Assembly (NCBI RefSeq): GCF_041146395.1
Contig: NC_090989.1
Span: 244,580,843 to 244,644,842 of the forward strand
Direction of reading: 5' to 3'
Origin: Eulemur rufifrons
Taxonomy: Eukaryota; Chordata; Mammalia; Primates; Lemuridae
DNA: 64,000 nt
Under the pieces are notes generated by a model that saw only the letters and a program-made list of their open reading frames with translations, made no database searches and was not told where the DNA came from. A program made the translations under genes and the position numbers. Positions 22,861-35,035 of this stretch are shown here, one piece after another (position 1 is the first letter of the stretch; each line of letters begins with the position of its first letter).

Positions 22861-24694
22861 ATCACTTTTAAAAAAATCCGCTTAATGAATCTGCACATAC
22901 TTTGTTGCGATATAACAAATATATAGCATGCATGTTTCCACTCCCTGTTCCAGTGGTCAAGACAAATGTTTCATATCCATCACAACATTGTAACCCAGGC
23001 ATGCAGAATCCCTGATGAGAGTTTTGTCAGGCTGCCAATAGCAACCTATGAGGACAAATACAAGAGTAAACAAGTTTTGATCCTTCCCTAACTATGTCAT
23101 GAGTTCTGGAAAGCGCTCTGGTCTTAACAGGAAAACAGCCAAACGATCTCTTAGGGAAGGCTTTCCTTGAAAATGGCTAACTTCTTTCAATGATGCTTGG
23201 TAATTTCAGATTCTGACGATAACACTTTCAAGCCCGTCCCTAACTCTAGTATATGTGCTCTGCTTAAATAATATAGTTCCATATTTTACAATAATATCTT
23301 CAACCAGACAATGGTCATTTTGGCAGAATAGCAAAAATGTTTGAAAGCTTTTAAGTGATGTCTAGAAACATTTTAAACCTTTTTTGTATAAATTATGCAT
23401 GTAATTAAAAATATTGCTAATAATTCATTTGCTTGAATAGTCATAAACTTTAAATATGATATGTTTTATTATTTTAATTCAACCTCATTTTTTAATTGGA
23501 AAAAATGAAATCAGTTTCAGCATTAAGAATCTTTAATAATGGTTTAAATGAAAGATCATGCCAGTGGTGGTAAGGAATTAATTCTAATTTCTAGAATAAA
23601 TCAGCAAAATACATTTTTTGCTATTTAGAAAATGTTTCCTAAAAGAAAAAAAAAGAGCATTTGTATGCAAGCACATGCTTTTCCTTCTTATGCAAATATC
23701 AAAAATGCTTTAATTTTCCTGAACACTTAATGACATTATACATTGCAGTGAAAGATTCATACAGAATCACGTTTATGTGAAAGTAAAAGTTCCTGTGTAG
23801 CAATACACACATGAAAGACAAACAAAGAAATTATAATAAGCAACTCAGTAAACATTTAAGTAAAATGTGTGCAATAATAGTGGTATTGTAATGGGTTGTT
23901 TATTAGCAGACGTAGTTGAAACAAATGACAGGGAGAAATGGTGCTGGTACCTTGTGACAATAAGTTTATTTTTCTCATTGTCCCCTAATGTTTCCCCCAT
24001 CTTCCCTTTTTCTACGTCTGCCCAAAGGAAGAGAATGAAGTCCTCATGTCTCTCCGTGTTTCTGCTTCTGACACTTCTTTACAGAACATTCTCCAGGTCC
24101 CATGGACCTCAGTTAGTGGGGAATGGGAGGAGGCAGATGTGGAGGGTTCTAGGCATCATGCACCCCTACGCAGTCTTTCTCTTGCTGCTTATTGCAGTGG
24201 CTCCAGTGGATACTCCTCGTCACTCTGAACCAAGCAAAGAAAGCTTAATAGATTTCAGGCCTTACCGCTAAATGGCTTTTGTTCTTTTGATTCACAAAAG
24301 GCAAGATTTAACTCTATCTTTATGTCTAAAATTATACTGAATTTCCTAGGATCCAGGCCAGGAAGTGATTTCAATTATCATACTTTGTGCAGGATATTAA
24401 CCTAATTTATCCTAATCTCATGTTCTCAAATCAGGCAAAAAACTCCCAGACTCACCCCTACTCCACATCCCTGCCTTTATAGAACACTGTCTTCTTCACA
24501 GTTCTTGGCAGACTTCTCTGAAGGCCTTAATTTGAATAATTCAGGATTGTACGTTAATGCCCATAACTCATTTATTGATATTTTACATTGTGAGATAGTT
24601 CAGACATGTGAAAGGTAAGGAAGGATCTAATGAGCATGTTTGAACACATCACTTGTGCTACCAAGGACTACAGACACAGATAGCTTATGCTGTG
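22861..24694. other. Single-copy sequence, nothing assigned
   Basis: No repeat recognised. A 134-codon plus-strand frame (23867-24271) has no recognisable domain or initiation context and is judged to be chance. Confidence 0.4.
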
Positions 24695-24925
24695 TGAAAA
24701 ACACAGAGTCTACCGCTGGAGCATCTGGGTTTGAATCCTGACTCTGTCATGTTCTAGCTGAGTGACAGTAGGAAAGTTACTAAACCTCTCTGTGCCTCAA
24801 AACTGTCATCTGTGAAATAGGGTTTAAAATTAGAGTCTAAGCCATAAAGTTATTGGTAGGAATGCAAGTACTAATACACATAAAATACTTATATATGTGC
24901 TTGGCATTTAGTAAAGTACAGTGGA
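24695..24925 (+). repeat. MIR SINE
   Basis: This is a clear sense MIR: 'gcatctgggtttgaatcctgactctgtcatgttctagctgagtgacagtaggaaagttactaaacctctctgtgcctc', then 'catctgtgaaatagggt' and 'gtgcttggcatttagtaaa'. Nearly full length. Confidence 0.9.
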
Positions 24926-25043
24926 GGTATTTCCTATTCTTAAGAAATAAAATTTCTTAATACAGATAAATTCCTCCCATGAATACATCTTACTTCCTTC
25001 AATCAAAGGTATCTATTATCTCCAATTGAGTGTTTATCATTTC

Positions 25044-25175
25044 TCATATATATATGAGGAATATATATATTTGTATGTGTACTATATACACATATAAACA
25101 TACATATTCACAGGCATATATGTATATATAGAGATGTATACTTATACATGCATACATATATGTAGATGTATATGT
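25044..25175. repeat. Degenerate TA/TG-rich microsatellite
   Basis: Alternating purine-pyrimidine tracts (tatatatatg, gaatatatatat, gtatgtgtactatatac, acatacatatatgtag) over about 130 bp. Confidence 0.8.
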
Positions 25176-25199
25176 TCAGTCTTAGAATATGTACCTATT

Positions 25200-25710
25200 T
25201 TACTTTCCTAGATAATAACAAATTGTTCGTTAAAGTATTTAAGATAATTTGCACTTCTGATAGGTATGTTTAAGACTTCCCATTGCTTCACATCTTCTCT
25301 AAATCCCAATAGTTGGCATTTTCAGAGTTCAATATTTTTGTGAATATCATTGTGTGAAATAATTTTATTGTATATGTTTTTAAACATTTTTATTCTAGTC
25401 TAATTCAGCATTTTGAACTATATTTACTGAGTATTCAGATTTTCTCTTCTATGAATGCTATTTGCCCATCTTTCCATTGTGTTATCTTGTTCTTTATTTT
25501 ATAGAATATTCTATATACTAATTATGTGTTTTTTATCTGTGTTTCAAATATCTTAGACAGTAGTTTATGTGTGCATTGGTTTTATTGATATGATATATGC
25601 AACTTTTACATTTTAATATAATTATGATTATCCTTTTTATAATTTAGGTTTTTGGTATTTTGTCTAATAAATGTTTAGCTTATGCTAAAGTGAAATAAAA
25701 CAAAAACAAA
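25200..25710 (-). repeat. L1M ORF2 3' region, antisense
   Basis: The phrases run in L1M antisense order: 'gataggtatgtttaag', 'catcttctctaaatcccaata', 'tgcccatctttccattgtg', 'atatactaattatgtgtttt', 'aatatcttagacagtagttt' and 'ttattgatatgatat'. Strongly diverged. Confidence 0.55.
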
Positions 25711-27544
25711 ATTATTTGTATACCATAATGTTATGTATCTTGAAAATATACATGACAAAGATTTGAAGTAAAAATCTGGTATAAATGGTAGCCATGGTTT
25801 CTACTGTGTAATGGCATTCTAGGCAATTTTTCTCATTCTTATTACTTGCTCTTTATAATAATTCTATTCTTTTATAACCACTCTTCCAAGCATGACATCA
25901 GTAATAATAAAAGTTTAAGAGACTGTGAGTAAGTTTACAGGCACAAACAAACATACATGTTCATGTAGACTAGAGACAGCAATCTAAGTGTCAAGATGGA
26001 AGACTGGGAAGAAAACACAATCCATGGAGTGTGACTTTTTTTTTTTACTTGGAATCCCGTGGGGATCATACTTACTGAAGATTTCCGTTGATTAAAATGG
26101 CAATCTCTTTTGAATTAGTATGCAAAACACACTATACAGCCTTCACCCAGGTTCTTCAAGTGTTTTGATAAATAACCTCCTTTGATTGAGTGTGTTTTGA
26201 AAAGGGGGCTAACCGGGGAATGAGAGCAGAATGGTTACTAACCTGGCAAGGAGGGGACGATTATCAAACAGCAAGCAGCCTCCATATAAATAATGTGCGT
26301 CTCTCCACCACTCATTCTTTGACAGCTGGTATCTACTTCACTCTAGCAGGCTGAGGTCTCTCCTCCTGATTAGGTCACCTCCCTTGATGATCATAATTCC
26401 CAGTGTCACAACAACACAGAAACAACAATAAAGCAATGATAACAACAAAGCGTTCTGAGCGTTGACATAGCTTTCATCTCTGCAAGTTGTAAGGTTTTGT
26501 AAATTGTCTCCACTTTGTAAATGTGCAAAGGCAGACTACTAGATTTGTTTTCAAACTGGGGCTTTTATCTAACAGATGATGCTATCAGATAGTGGTAGGG
26601 TTTCCTTCACCCCTCTCCTAGCAAAACACTTTTATCATTATTCTCCAACTGATCAAGTTTGAACTGTTTGCTCCAGAGGGATTAGATAGGACACTGTTGC
26701 TTTTTAAGGATGCTCTGTTGGTACAAGGTGAAGTGGAGTGTGAAAATTCTCTAATGAATCTGGACAGGTAAGCAGCTCTCCATAATTCAAAGCCCCTCCT
26801 TCCTGAAACAGCTATGCATTAATCTCAGTGTCTGGTTTTGGATGAAATATGGTATGTATTTTCTATGGAGCCACACAGTCAGATCCCTAAGCTCTCCTGC
26901 AAGCCTTAGCATTCCAGCTGCCTTTCCTCCTCACTTTATACTTCTCACCACCAACAGATCCCTTGAGGGTTATTCTTCATGTTTAGCCATATAGAGAGAC
27001 AGTCTTTCTAGTGCCTCCCTTGATGCCTGTGGAACCAAACACTCAGGACATTTATTTTATAGGGAAACAGACAGACATATAAGGAATTACAAACTTGGGG
27101 ATGTTAAAAATTGTTCCAGACATGCTCCTTAGTTAACAGTCCCTGACTCCCTTCTGGGATAGTAACTAGGCACCATACTGTTTTTATGGCTCCAAGAAGA
27201 CCAATTCTTCCCCAGTGTAGGCTGAAGAGGCAATTCAAGGGAGAAAAAGAAATATCTATTTTTCTCATTTGTGCAGTTTACATGTCTGGGGATTTACACT
27301 GGATGCTACTCATTTTCTAAATTCTCTAGAACTCACTGGAAAACACTTTGAACATTTCTTACCTGCCCAGAGAATCGATGGGACAGTATATTCTTTGTGT
27401 GCCCCTCTGTTACCTAAATGTTTTATTTGAGGTAAAATGTATTTTTGGTATCTGGGGAACTTCTTCAATGTTCTTATTTAATACAAAATAGAATTTGCGA
27501 CTAACAAAAATAGGTAGATGCCTTTCTAAGCTATGCTTCCTACA
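25711..27544. other. Single-copy sequence; 26040-26560 is a candidate element
   Basis: No repeat recognised. The part at about 26040-26560 has balanced composition and a cluster of AACAAT/ACAAAG-type motifs around 26400-26452. A conserved enhancer is one possibility. Nothing here is coding. Confidence 0.25.
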
Positions 27545-27545
27545 T

Positions 27546-27572
27546 GCACACACACACACACACACACACACA
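27546..27572. repeat. (CA)n microsatellite
   Basis: Uninterrupted CA dinucleotides, about 13 units. Confidence 0.95.
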
Positions 27573-29044
27573 AAATTCTGTATAAAAGTAGATCCACAGT
27601 GCATTAGAAAGGCAAAAGAAATCTGTAGCTGTTGTCTCATTATGATTATTACAGCTATTATATAGCTCACAATTTTTTACATATTTTAAAAATATTTAAA
27701 GTGCATGGAAACAGACTTTTTCCATTTTATTAATCTGAATTTAAATATATCATTTTATTTTTTGTTTGTCATTTGAAATTTACTACCTGTTCTCTTTGGT
27801 GAGATCTGATATTATTTATGTTAATATTTAAATTCAGTATCATATTTAATTGCACCACTAATTATGAAACTGAAAATGAATCTAGTGACATGCAAATAAC
27901 CTAACCATTCATTCTACTGACTCATGTTAGTATTCTGTTACTCATGACAATTATTTATTCAGGTTCATGGTGTGTGTTCAGAGGTAAAATTGTGTTAGCA
28001 CAAAATGCTATGTGTATTTTTAATATTAATTTTCTTGGATTCAGAGCATACCCACCTAAATTGTGTGCTAGAAAAATTATAGTTTAAATTGCAGTAGAGA
28101 AGAACAAGACTTCCAAAGTCCAATAGTTTTGTACAAACGTGTAACCAGAGCCCTGGTTTCTGTATTTCTAGTCATCAAAATTATAAATCTAGGAGTTAAT
28201 GTTCATATCAGTTCTGTCATTAACAAACTGGTTTAGTCATAGAAATTCTTCTATCTTCTATTGCCTTCATATCTGAATTGCAAACTATAGGGACCAGTTA
28301 GATACTTTTTAAGTTAGTTCTGGCCTAATAGTCTGTGATTGCATCTGTGCCAATTCTACAAAGCCTGTTTGTTCTCTTAGTTTATATTTGCAGATTAAAA
28401 TTAAGAGCATCCGTGCCCCCAAAAGACTACTTCCACAATTAAAGTAGGCTACTATACTACTAAAGGAGAATAATTACTGATGGGCTTTCAGATAAAAAAT
28501 AATGTTCTAACTTAAGCATTAGCTCTGCATATGGCACAAATTTCAGATACAGAAATATAATTCTTTTATTCTCTGTTTTCTCCAGAGTTGAGAAGTAAGC
28601 AGTCTTTCTGCAGAATATTAAAAATGCAATATTGATTTTTGGCTAAGTAATTTGATCGTTTAGACACATTAATCAATGCAGTTTTCAGAGTGCATTGAAT
28701 AACTGGTGATCAGTGGTATGGTAAGTATATTCAGTCGATGGTCAAGACATGCAACAAGATGGCTGGCAGGAGTGTCAAAAATCAAACTAGTTTGGTATCC
28801 CTAGGATATTGTATTACCATTGAACCAATGAATTAAATGATTAAGGTGAAATGGGCACATAGGATGATTGTTCAGGCATTTTGACCTTAGGGAAGACAGA
28901 TTCATATGTTAATACTTCAAAGATTTGCAGGAAAGGCATTTAGTTTATACACAGGCAGAACCTAGTTTATTCTTGTAGTTGACTGATAATTGTATCAAAC
29001 AAACACTTTGCAATGGCCAAAATGAAGCAGAGTATTCAGTGACT
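27573..29044. other. Single-copy AT-rich sequence, nothing assigned
   Basis: No supported repeat, RNA gene or coding frame in about 1.5 kb. Confidence 0.4.
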
Positions 29045-29280
29045 AGATCCTGTGGTCCGCTGATGAGAAACATCGGCATCACCTGAAAACTTCTTAGAAA
29101 TGCAGAATCTCAAACCATACCTTCAAACTACTACATCAGAATATTCCTCCTTCCTCCTTCCTCCTTCCTCCTTCTTCCCTCCTCCTTCTCCTCCTCCTTC
29201 TTCTTCCCCAAGTCACTAAGAATCTTCTTTTTAACAAGATGTATATACACATTAAAGTTTGTGAAGTGCTGATTTGGACC
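29045..29280 (+). mobile_element. MER5-type (hAT-Charlie) transposon with inner microsatellite
   Basis: 'gtggtccgctgatgag', 'cggcatcacctgaaaacttcttagaaatgcagaatctcaaacc' and 'ctactacatcagaat' are the MER5 core. After a pyrimidine expansion the MER5 end resumes with 'aatcttctttttaacaag' and 'acattaaagtttgtgaagtgctgattt'. Autonomous Charlie elements supplied the transposase for such short copies. Confidence 0.75.
29145..29209. repeat. Polypyrimidine (CCTTCCT)n tract
   Basis: A 65-bp pure C/T run, first regular (ttcctcc units) and then irregular cctcctt/cttctt. It lies inside the MER5 copy. Confidence 0.95.
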
Positions 29281-29904
29281 CTTTATGACTTTAAAAACCT
29301 ATTCTGACAAAGTCAGGCCAAAACAGCTACTAATTAATGTCCCACATTTCTGGATGTCATGAAAAATTTCCTTAGCCTAAAGGATGTATACTTTTTACCA
29401 GAAAAGGTATTTTCTCCATTCATTTTCAGCTGAAGGTCAGAGGCCAGCAAACAAGGTGAAGTGCCAGCCAATTGCTGCTGCTCCCCTCCATGCCTGGCAT
29501 GTTTCCTGCTCAGAGGTCTGCATTTAGTACTTTCCTATGGGAGAGGAAAAAAGCTGCCAATTCCGTCACTCACCACCTCAAGTGCTTTTATGTCAAATCT
29601 TTATTCCCAAGACCCTCCACCACCACACATTTCAAATATGTAAGGAAAAAAAATATAGTCATTTTCTATGAAAAGGATAAGAGAGCATCCTTTACCTCTT
29701 ATAAAAATCTGTGACTCAAGCACAGAAGCTTCTCCTTCCTTGCTAAAATGCCATTTTGTGTCTGGGCTTAAGACAAAACACTTTCCCTTCTATAATACAA
29801 ACTATGCCAGATTTGTTTTTGTTGAATTTCATAGAACCATAATCCTTTTTTCTAGCACTCATCTAAATGTATAATACATTCCCATTTTCTTCATGATTTG
29901 ATTA
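29281..29904. other. Single-copy sequence, nothing assigned
   Basis: No recognised repeat. Frames of 60-80 codons here match nothing known. Confidence 0.4.
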
Positions 29905-30020
29905 TTACTATCTTGACACTAGAAAGCAGCACATATGTCTTATTTCTGTGTATTGCCTGTTAAGCACAATGCCTGACCTATAGCATTTTTTAGTATTTGG
30001 TGATTAAATGAACAAAGGAA
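29905..30020 (-). repeat. L2 3' end, antisense
   Basis: 'tatcttgacactagaaagcagcacatatgtcttatttctgtgtattgcc' and 'aagcacaatgcctgacctatagcattttttagtatttggtgattaaatgaac' follow the antisense order of the L2 3' end (tgtcttattc...cacagtgcctggcacatagtagg...aaatga). Confidence 0.7.
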
Positions 30021-30104
30021 TATCAGACTTAAAGAAGTTAATGGCTCAAAATCACGTAGGCAAGAGATGTTTCCAACTATAAATTTTATGTTTTTTCTTT
30101 TACA

Positions 30105-30238
30105 CCAGTGTTTTCTCCAACCTGGCTGCATCCCAAATCAATTAAGTCAAAATCTCTGGATATGGAACCCTTGTACTAGTATTGTTCGAGCTCTCCAAAT
30201 ATTCTAATATGCAGCCTGAGTTGAGAGCCATTCTATAC
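30105..30238 (+). mobile_element. MER5A-type (hAT-Charlie) transposon
   Basis: It opens with cagtgttttctccaacctggctgca and closes with gttgagagccattcta, degraded forms of the MER5A terminal repeats (cagtggttctcaa / ttgagaaccactg). 'aaatctctggatatggaaccc' is its usual inner block. Confidence 0.6.
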
Positions 30239-30724
30239 TTCGCTTCCCTTCTAAAATAATGATACAAAATATTTCAGTGTAATGAAGAAGAACAGCAGTC
30301 AAAGGAGTCAAAATAAACTTGTAATTGGTAGGGAAAAAAAGAAACAAAAAATGTTCAGCCTAAGGTAATGGAATCTCGAGAGGAACTTGCTATCTTCTTT
30401 TAAACGAGTTGAAAGATTTTTGTTTCTTAAGTGGAATTCTAGTCATTGTATGTTTTTTCAGGGGGCAGTATTCAGCCAAATTATAAGAAAACAGTTTGGG
30501 GCTGAAGATGAGGAATAAGACTCTTAGAACTTGAACACAGGAAATATATTGGACCAACTTTGGAGGTGTTGAGGAACATGCTAATGGAGATGTTCGAGTA
30601 AAGCTTGGTGGGTTGATTAATGAGGTCCAAATGCTGAATTAGTTTGATTAGAATGCAGCCATATGGAATTCTGGGATTCTGTGTGTCTCAGAATATCACT
30701 AAGCTTTATAAAATATTTTGATTA

Positions 30725-30995
30725 AGTAATAATAACACTAAAAGTAGTGGTAGCAAATATTTTTTGACCATTTATTGGGGACCAAGCATTATCTTAATCA
30801 ATTTATATCATAGTATTACCTCTGATAAGTTTCACAACTTTATAAGGCTAGTAAAATAAAAAGCCTTGTTTTAAAGAGGAAGGCACCCTGACACAGAGAG
30901 ATTAGTAAACCTGCACAAGGCAATTAATCCGAAATTATTGAAACAGGGATTCAAACTCAAGAAGTCTGGTGTTGAAGCCTGAATTCTAGGTCATT
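30725..30995 (-). repeat. MIR SINE, antisense
   Basis: The full antisense order is visible: 'gaccatttattggggaccaagcattatcttaatcaattta', 'aaagaggaaggcaccctgacacagagagattagtaaacctgcacaaggcaatta' and 'gggattcaaactcaagaagtctgg'. Confidence 0.8.
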
Positions 30996-31161
30996 TGGTT
31001 CCAATCATCTATACAGATTGTTGGTGTTTACCAAACAATGGGATACCACTGTTATTTTTACAGACACACAAAGTTTAGTCTGCCCACTTTAAGATACAAG
31101 GAAAAAGCCAATAGGGAAGAAAACATTAAGTTCAATTCTTCTCTTAAAAAAGGAGAAATTG

Positions 31162-31370
31162 AATCCTAGCGACATTGTAGCCATCTTGACATTGTAACCA
31201 TTGTAACATCATAGCATAACACATTATTTGTGTTTGTGATGATGCTGGTGTAAATAAACCTACTACACTGTCAGTCATATAAAAGTATAACACATAATTA
31301 TGTACTGTACAACATACTTGATAATGATAATTACCACTGTGTTATTAGTTTATGTAAAAAAAGGTGGAAA
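31162..31370 (+). mobile_element. Tigger-type DNA transposon fragment
   Basis: 'cgacattgtagccatc', 'tttgtgatgatgctggtgtaaataaacctactacactg', 'tcatataaaagtataacacat' and 'acttgataatgataat' are the inner wording of a Tigger-family (pogo) element as I remember it. No terminal repeats are present. Confidence 0.6.
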
Positions 31371-31834
31371 TTGAGACCATATAATTATAGCAGCAAAGGA
31401 CACAACTCTGTTTTGTTGGCTTAAGATGCTAAAGATATATACTTGGTCTCTATCTATTAAATGACTGAAGGACCAGTTGAGGACCAGATTCTCAAACCTC
31501 AACTCAGAAGTTCCAATTGGAAATGTTTTAAATTTGTCTAAGTGACACTGCCAAAATATAAGGACAATACAATACTGTCTTTGTCTGGATCTTTCTAGAT
31601 TTTTCTATTATTAGATGTGTACTGAACCTACCATTGAGTTAGTTTTGGTATTGTGGTTAAACAGCTTAAGATGTATATCTCTTTATATATTCTTGTAAAA
31701 TAAATAGTCTTGGGTTTTTATTAACTAATGGTCATTTCCAGAAATGATGTCCTCCACGTGCAAATTATAAGAAGTTAAAATGCCTTGGCTTTCAGGTTAG
31801 GAAAAAAAATAGTATCTTCCTGATTAACTTTATG
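31371..31834. other. Single-copy AT-rich sequence, nothing assigned
   Basis: No supported feature. Confidence 0.4.
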
Positions 31835-31995
31835 AACTTTAGTAGCTTATTCTTAAAACCTCAGTTTACTTCTCTTTAAAGTGGAGAAAATTATTCCAAC
31901 TTTAACAGATTTAATGAGGATCCAGTTAAAAAAATATGTCTAACACACCAGGAACCTGGTACAGTTCCTGGTTCATGGCAAATGTTACACAGGTC
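31835..31995 (+). repeat. MIR SINE, 3' part
   Basis: 'cctcagtttacttctctttaaagtggagaaaattattcc', 'taatgaggatcc' and 'gtacagttcctggttcatggcaaatg' parallel the sense MIR 3' half. Confidence 0.65.
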
Positions 31996-33734
31996 TTAAT
32001 TGCCCTTCTTTCCCCTCTTTTTCTCTATTACATCCTAGACTTTATCTATGGTGCAGTTGTAAAGAAAAAATGAACTTATAAATGTTCAAATGCTATGAAA
32101 ACTGTAATTTCCTACTTACAGTTATCATTAGTTGTCACCATTTTAGTTGTTTAGTTGTCTGTCACTGTTGTATCGCTCTTATATTTTCATTCTCCAGAAA
32201 TAAATTTTAAAAAATGTGAGTCTACTCTATTGCAGGCACTGTAGAAATAGTACCAAGCAAAAACAATGTCATAAAATTAGACATACATCTAATCTTTCCC
32301 AAGGAGACAAAAAACTAGAAAGGATTAAAGAATACTGCTATGGTAATTTCTCTCTGCATCCTGTGTAGATTTGGTCTTGTCCTTCTGCACAGTTCCAGTA
32401 TTAAAATGCAAGAGGTCACTCAGAGGGCTAAAGGAGGTCTCTCTTCCCTGTTTAGTCATACCAGGATTAAGTTCCCTTCTGCCATTGCCTACAAAGAGCA
32501 AATATTTCCACCAGCATCAGGAAAATTGACCCATTTCTTTTCTTATTCAAGCCTAGTAAGGATGTCCTCTTTCAATTCTTTTTCTAAATAATTATCTGCT
32601 TCATATATATGTATGCATTGCTTTGGTTCAATTTGAAACATTTATTACAATTGCTTGTGTTTTTTATTTTTCTTTACTCAGAATTCATGCATAGAAAAGA
32701 TGCAAGTCTGGTGTAAAAGACCAATACCTATTATGGAAACAATCAGAACCTGATAGTGAAAAGGAGACAGAGGAACTATGTTAGAAAAAGGAAATTTCTA
32801 TTATTAAATTTTCAGTAAGTAGGACAAAGAATAAGCTGTGAAAAATGTTTTATATAGGAGTATATTAACAAAATTGTTAATGAAAGAAATAGTGACCACC
32901 TAGTTATTTTTACATACATTATCAAGGAAAGGCTGACTACAAACAAGTTTTATCCCAGTACTTTATACTGGCAGAAATAATGGACTTGAATTTTACAGAG
33001 AGTAGGAGTGAATTTTAATGTAATGAATTCAACGAAACTAAATAAAACATCAGCATAGATAAAAAGAATACCTTGGTGAATATGTCCTTCTGTATATGAC
33101 TTTTTCAAACTTTTACTCAGTCAGCCAGGGTGTGCAGCTTATAGAACCAGGGTGTCTTTCATTTATTCAAAAAGAGAAAATAGCTACATATTTTCTGTTG
33201 CAAGAATTATTGTGTCTTGGCTTTAGGAATAGGAGCAAGTGAGTTTTCTCCTGCAATGTGGAAGTTACATTGTGGAAATGTATAGTTCTGCTGAGTGTCA
33301 GTTTTATATTTTTCTACATTTATGTTAATATGAGAGCCACTTTATAGATAGGGTGATTTGTATAGGCCAGAGGAGCTGGATATCTCCACAAGTCACTCAA
33401 ACTTATCGGGACTTTAAAGCGTTAGCCAAGAGAAGTAAACTTCCAATTCTACAACATCCACACTTTAAATCCAATAAAGGGCATCTTCAGAAATCCTCAA
33501 AAATATTTGGGAACTGATTTTGAGCATCCTAAAATTGTCTTGATAAGTTGCTCCTACAAACAAAATATAATTGGTGGTTATTTCAATTCTCCCTGATGCT
33601 ACTACTAATATTTCAAAGGTAGTTGTTTACATCTGTGTTATAGCACTTGGTGGTTTTTGCTGAGATTGATCTATGCTTTTGTACAAAGCAGTGGTATATT
33701 AAAAAGGACAGGGTAATTTTGTTCAGGTAGAACT
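31996..33734. other. Single-copy sequence, nothing assigned
   Basis: About 1.7 kb with no recognised repeat. The 83-codon frame at 32340-32591 shows no family resemblance. Confidence 0.4.
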
Positions 33735-33955
33735 GAATTCCAGTTTTATTAGAAATTGTGATTTTGGACAAACTTCTTAGACTTTCTTTCTTTCTTTTTT
33801 TTTTTTTTTTGCCCACCCACCCCTCCTTCTTAGACTTTCTGAATCTCAAATTTCTCATATAAAACTAGTGAAATAAAATCTATCTTGCAATGCTACAAAT
33901 AAAAAGGTCAGCATAACACCTGACACTTAGCAAGTGGTTAATTATGATTATTTGA
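33735..33955 (+). repeat. MIR SINE split by a micro-insertion
   Basis: 'attgtgattttggacaaacttcttagactttct' joins, after a 38-bp insert, to 'gaatctcaaatttctcatataaaactagtgaaat' and 'cagcataacacctgacacttagcaagtgg'. Removing the insert and one duplication restores the normal MIR order (gggcaagttacttaacctctctg...cctcatctg). Confidence 0.7.
33773..33840 (-). mobile_element. 38-bp poly(A) micro-retroposition with 15-bp duplication
   Basis: The 15-bp cttcttagactttct occurs exactly at 33773-33787 and 33826-33840. Between them lies ttctttc, a poly(T) run to 33810 and only 15 bp of other sequence (gcccacccacccctc). In antisense this is a very short body plus a poly(A) tail, the expected form of an extremely 5'-truncated L1-mediated insertion. 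The source RNA cannot be identified. Confidence 0.65.
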
Positions 33956-34911
33956 GTGAGTGAAATGAAAACCACCTGTGATGTACTAGGGACTACGTGA
34001 AGATTTACTATGTTGAGGCATAAGGGATGACCAATGATACAGCTATATATTTTTCAAATTAAAAAAAAAATTTCCAGATCCTCAAAATACCCGTTGATGC
34101 ATCAGATCATTACAATAAAATTTGGAACAATAAATTTGCATTAAAAAGTAGCCTTTGTTTAGCCCTTGATATCATACTGATTCCATTAAGAATTTCAAAA
34201 ACTTTTCTATTCAAACTTTTCTGACACAAACTGTTAATCCTTGTCCCACTTTTTTCCCCTTTATAGCATCCTTATATCAAGCAAGTAAAAGACAATTTTC
34301 CCAGAATCATTCTAGCATGTCACAGTTCTATTTAATGTTGTGGTGAATAAAATGACAGCACACAAATCCCAGCATTGTTTTTGGTCAGGGTGTTTGGTCC
34401 ACAGTTCAAATGGAACTTCAGCATTTTCCTTAATGTCCACAGTAATTTGGCAAACAGAATCTGAAGGAAAGAATATTTTTGCTTCTGCTTTGCAAGGCCC
34501 ATATGCTCCATAAATATTATTTAGCATCTCCATGGTGCATTCTGTGTGCACTCTGCTTTATAATCATTGCTATGGCCATTAGCATAAAAACGTTTTTCTC
34601 CAGTCGTTTTCTTTTTTCATACTTCAGCTTTGAAATTTTATCCTTATTTATAGTTCAAGAACTTTGCAAACAAATAAGATGCTGCACAGAATACTTTAGG
34701 CGGCTTCAATCTCAATGCAATCCTAATCTGCACTTTGTAGCATAAAACTAAAGTTAAGCAAATAAACACCAAAGACTGAAGTAAATATGTTACATCATGA
34801 GATGTAAGAATGAAACATTTAATAAGGGTATTAACTATATGACTATTATGTATTTTACCCTTACAAGATAAAAGAATTCCAAGGCAGATCACAAAAATAA
34901 ACTTATCATCT
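33956..34911. other. Single-copy sequence, one protein-like chance frame
   Basis: No repeat recognised. The minus-strand frame 34312-34551 (79 codons) has a protein-like composition with several Cys and acidic residues. It matches no family I know and shows no exon or processed-pseudogene signs. Confidence 0.35.
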
Positions 34912-35035
34912 TTGTGTATGTGTGTATATACACATTTATATAAATACAGATGTATTTATATATGAGATTTATTATATGTATTTTATTTGGCTTATATGTA
35001 TTACTTTAGTGTATATGTATATATCTCAAAAGTAC
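34912..35035. repeat. AT-rich TA/TG simple-sequence tract
   Basis: Interrupted tatatg/tgtata repeats, with a short palindrome (gtgtatatacac) near 34921. Confidence 0.7.

Noticed and set aside
23867..24271. 134-codon plus-strand frame with two hydrophobic stretches
   Set aside because: The hydrophobic runs come from T/C-rich codons. No family resemblance and no start context; most likely chance.
34312..34551. 79-codon minus-strand frame with protein-like composition
   Set aside because: I could not match it to any protein. No introns, poly(A) or duplication suggest a gene or retrocopy. Worth only a quick database search.
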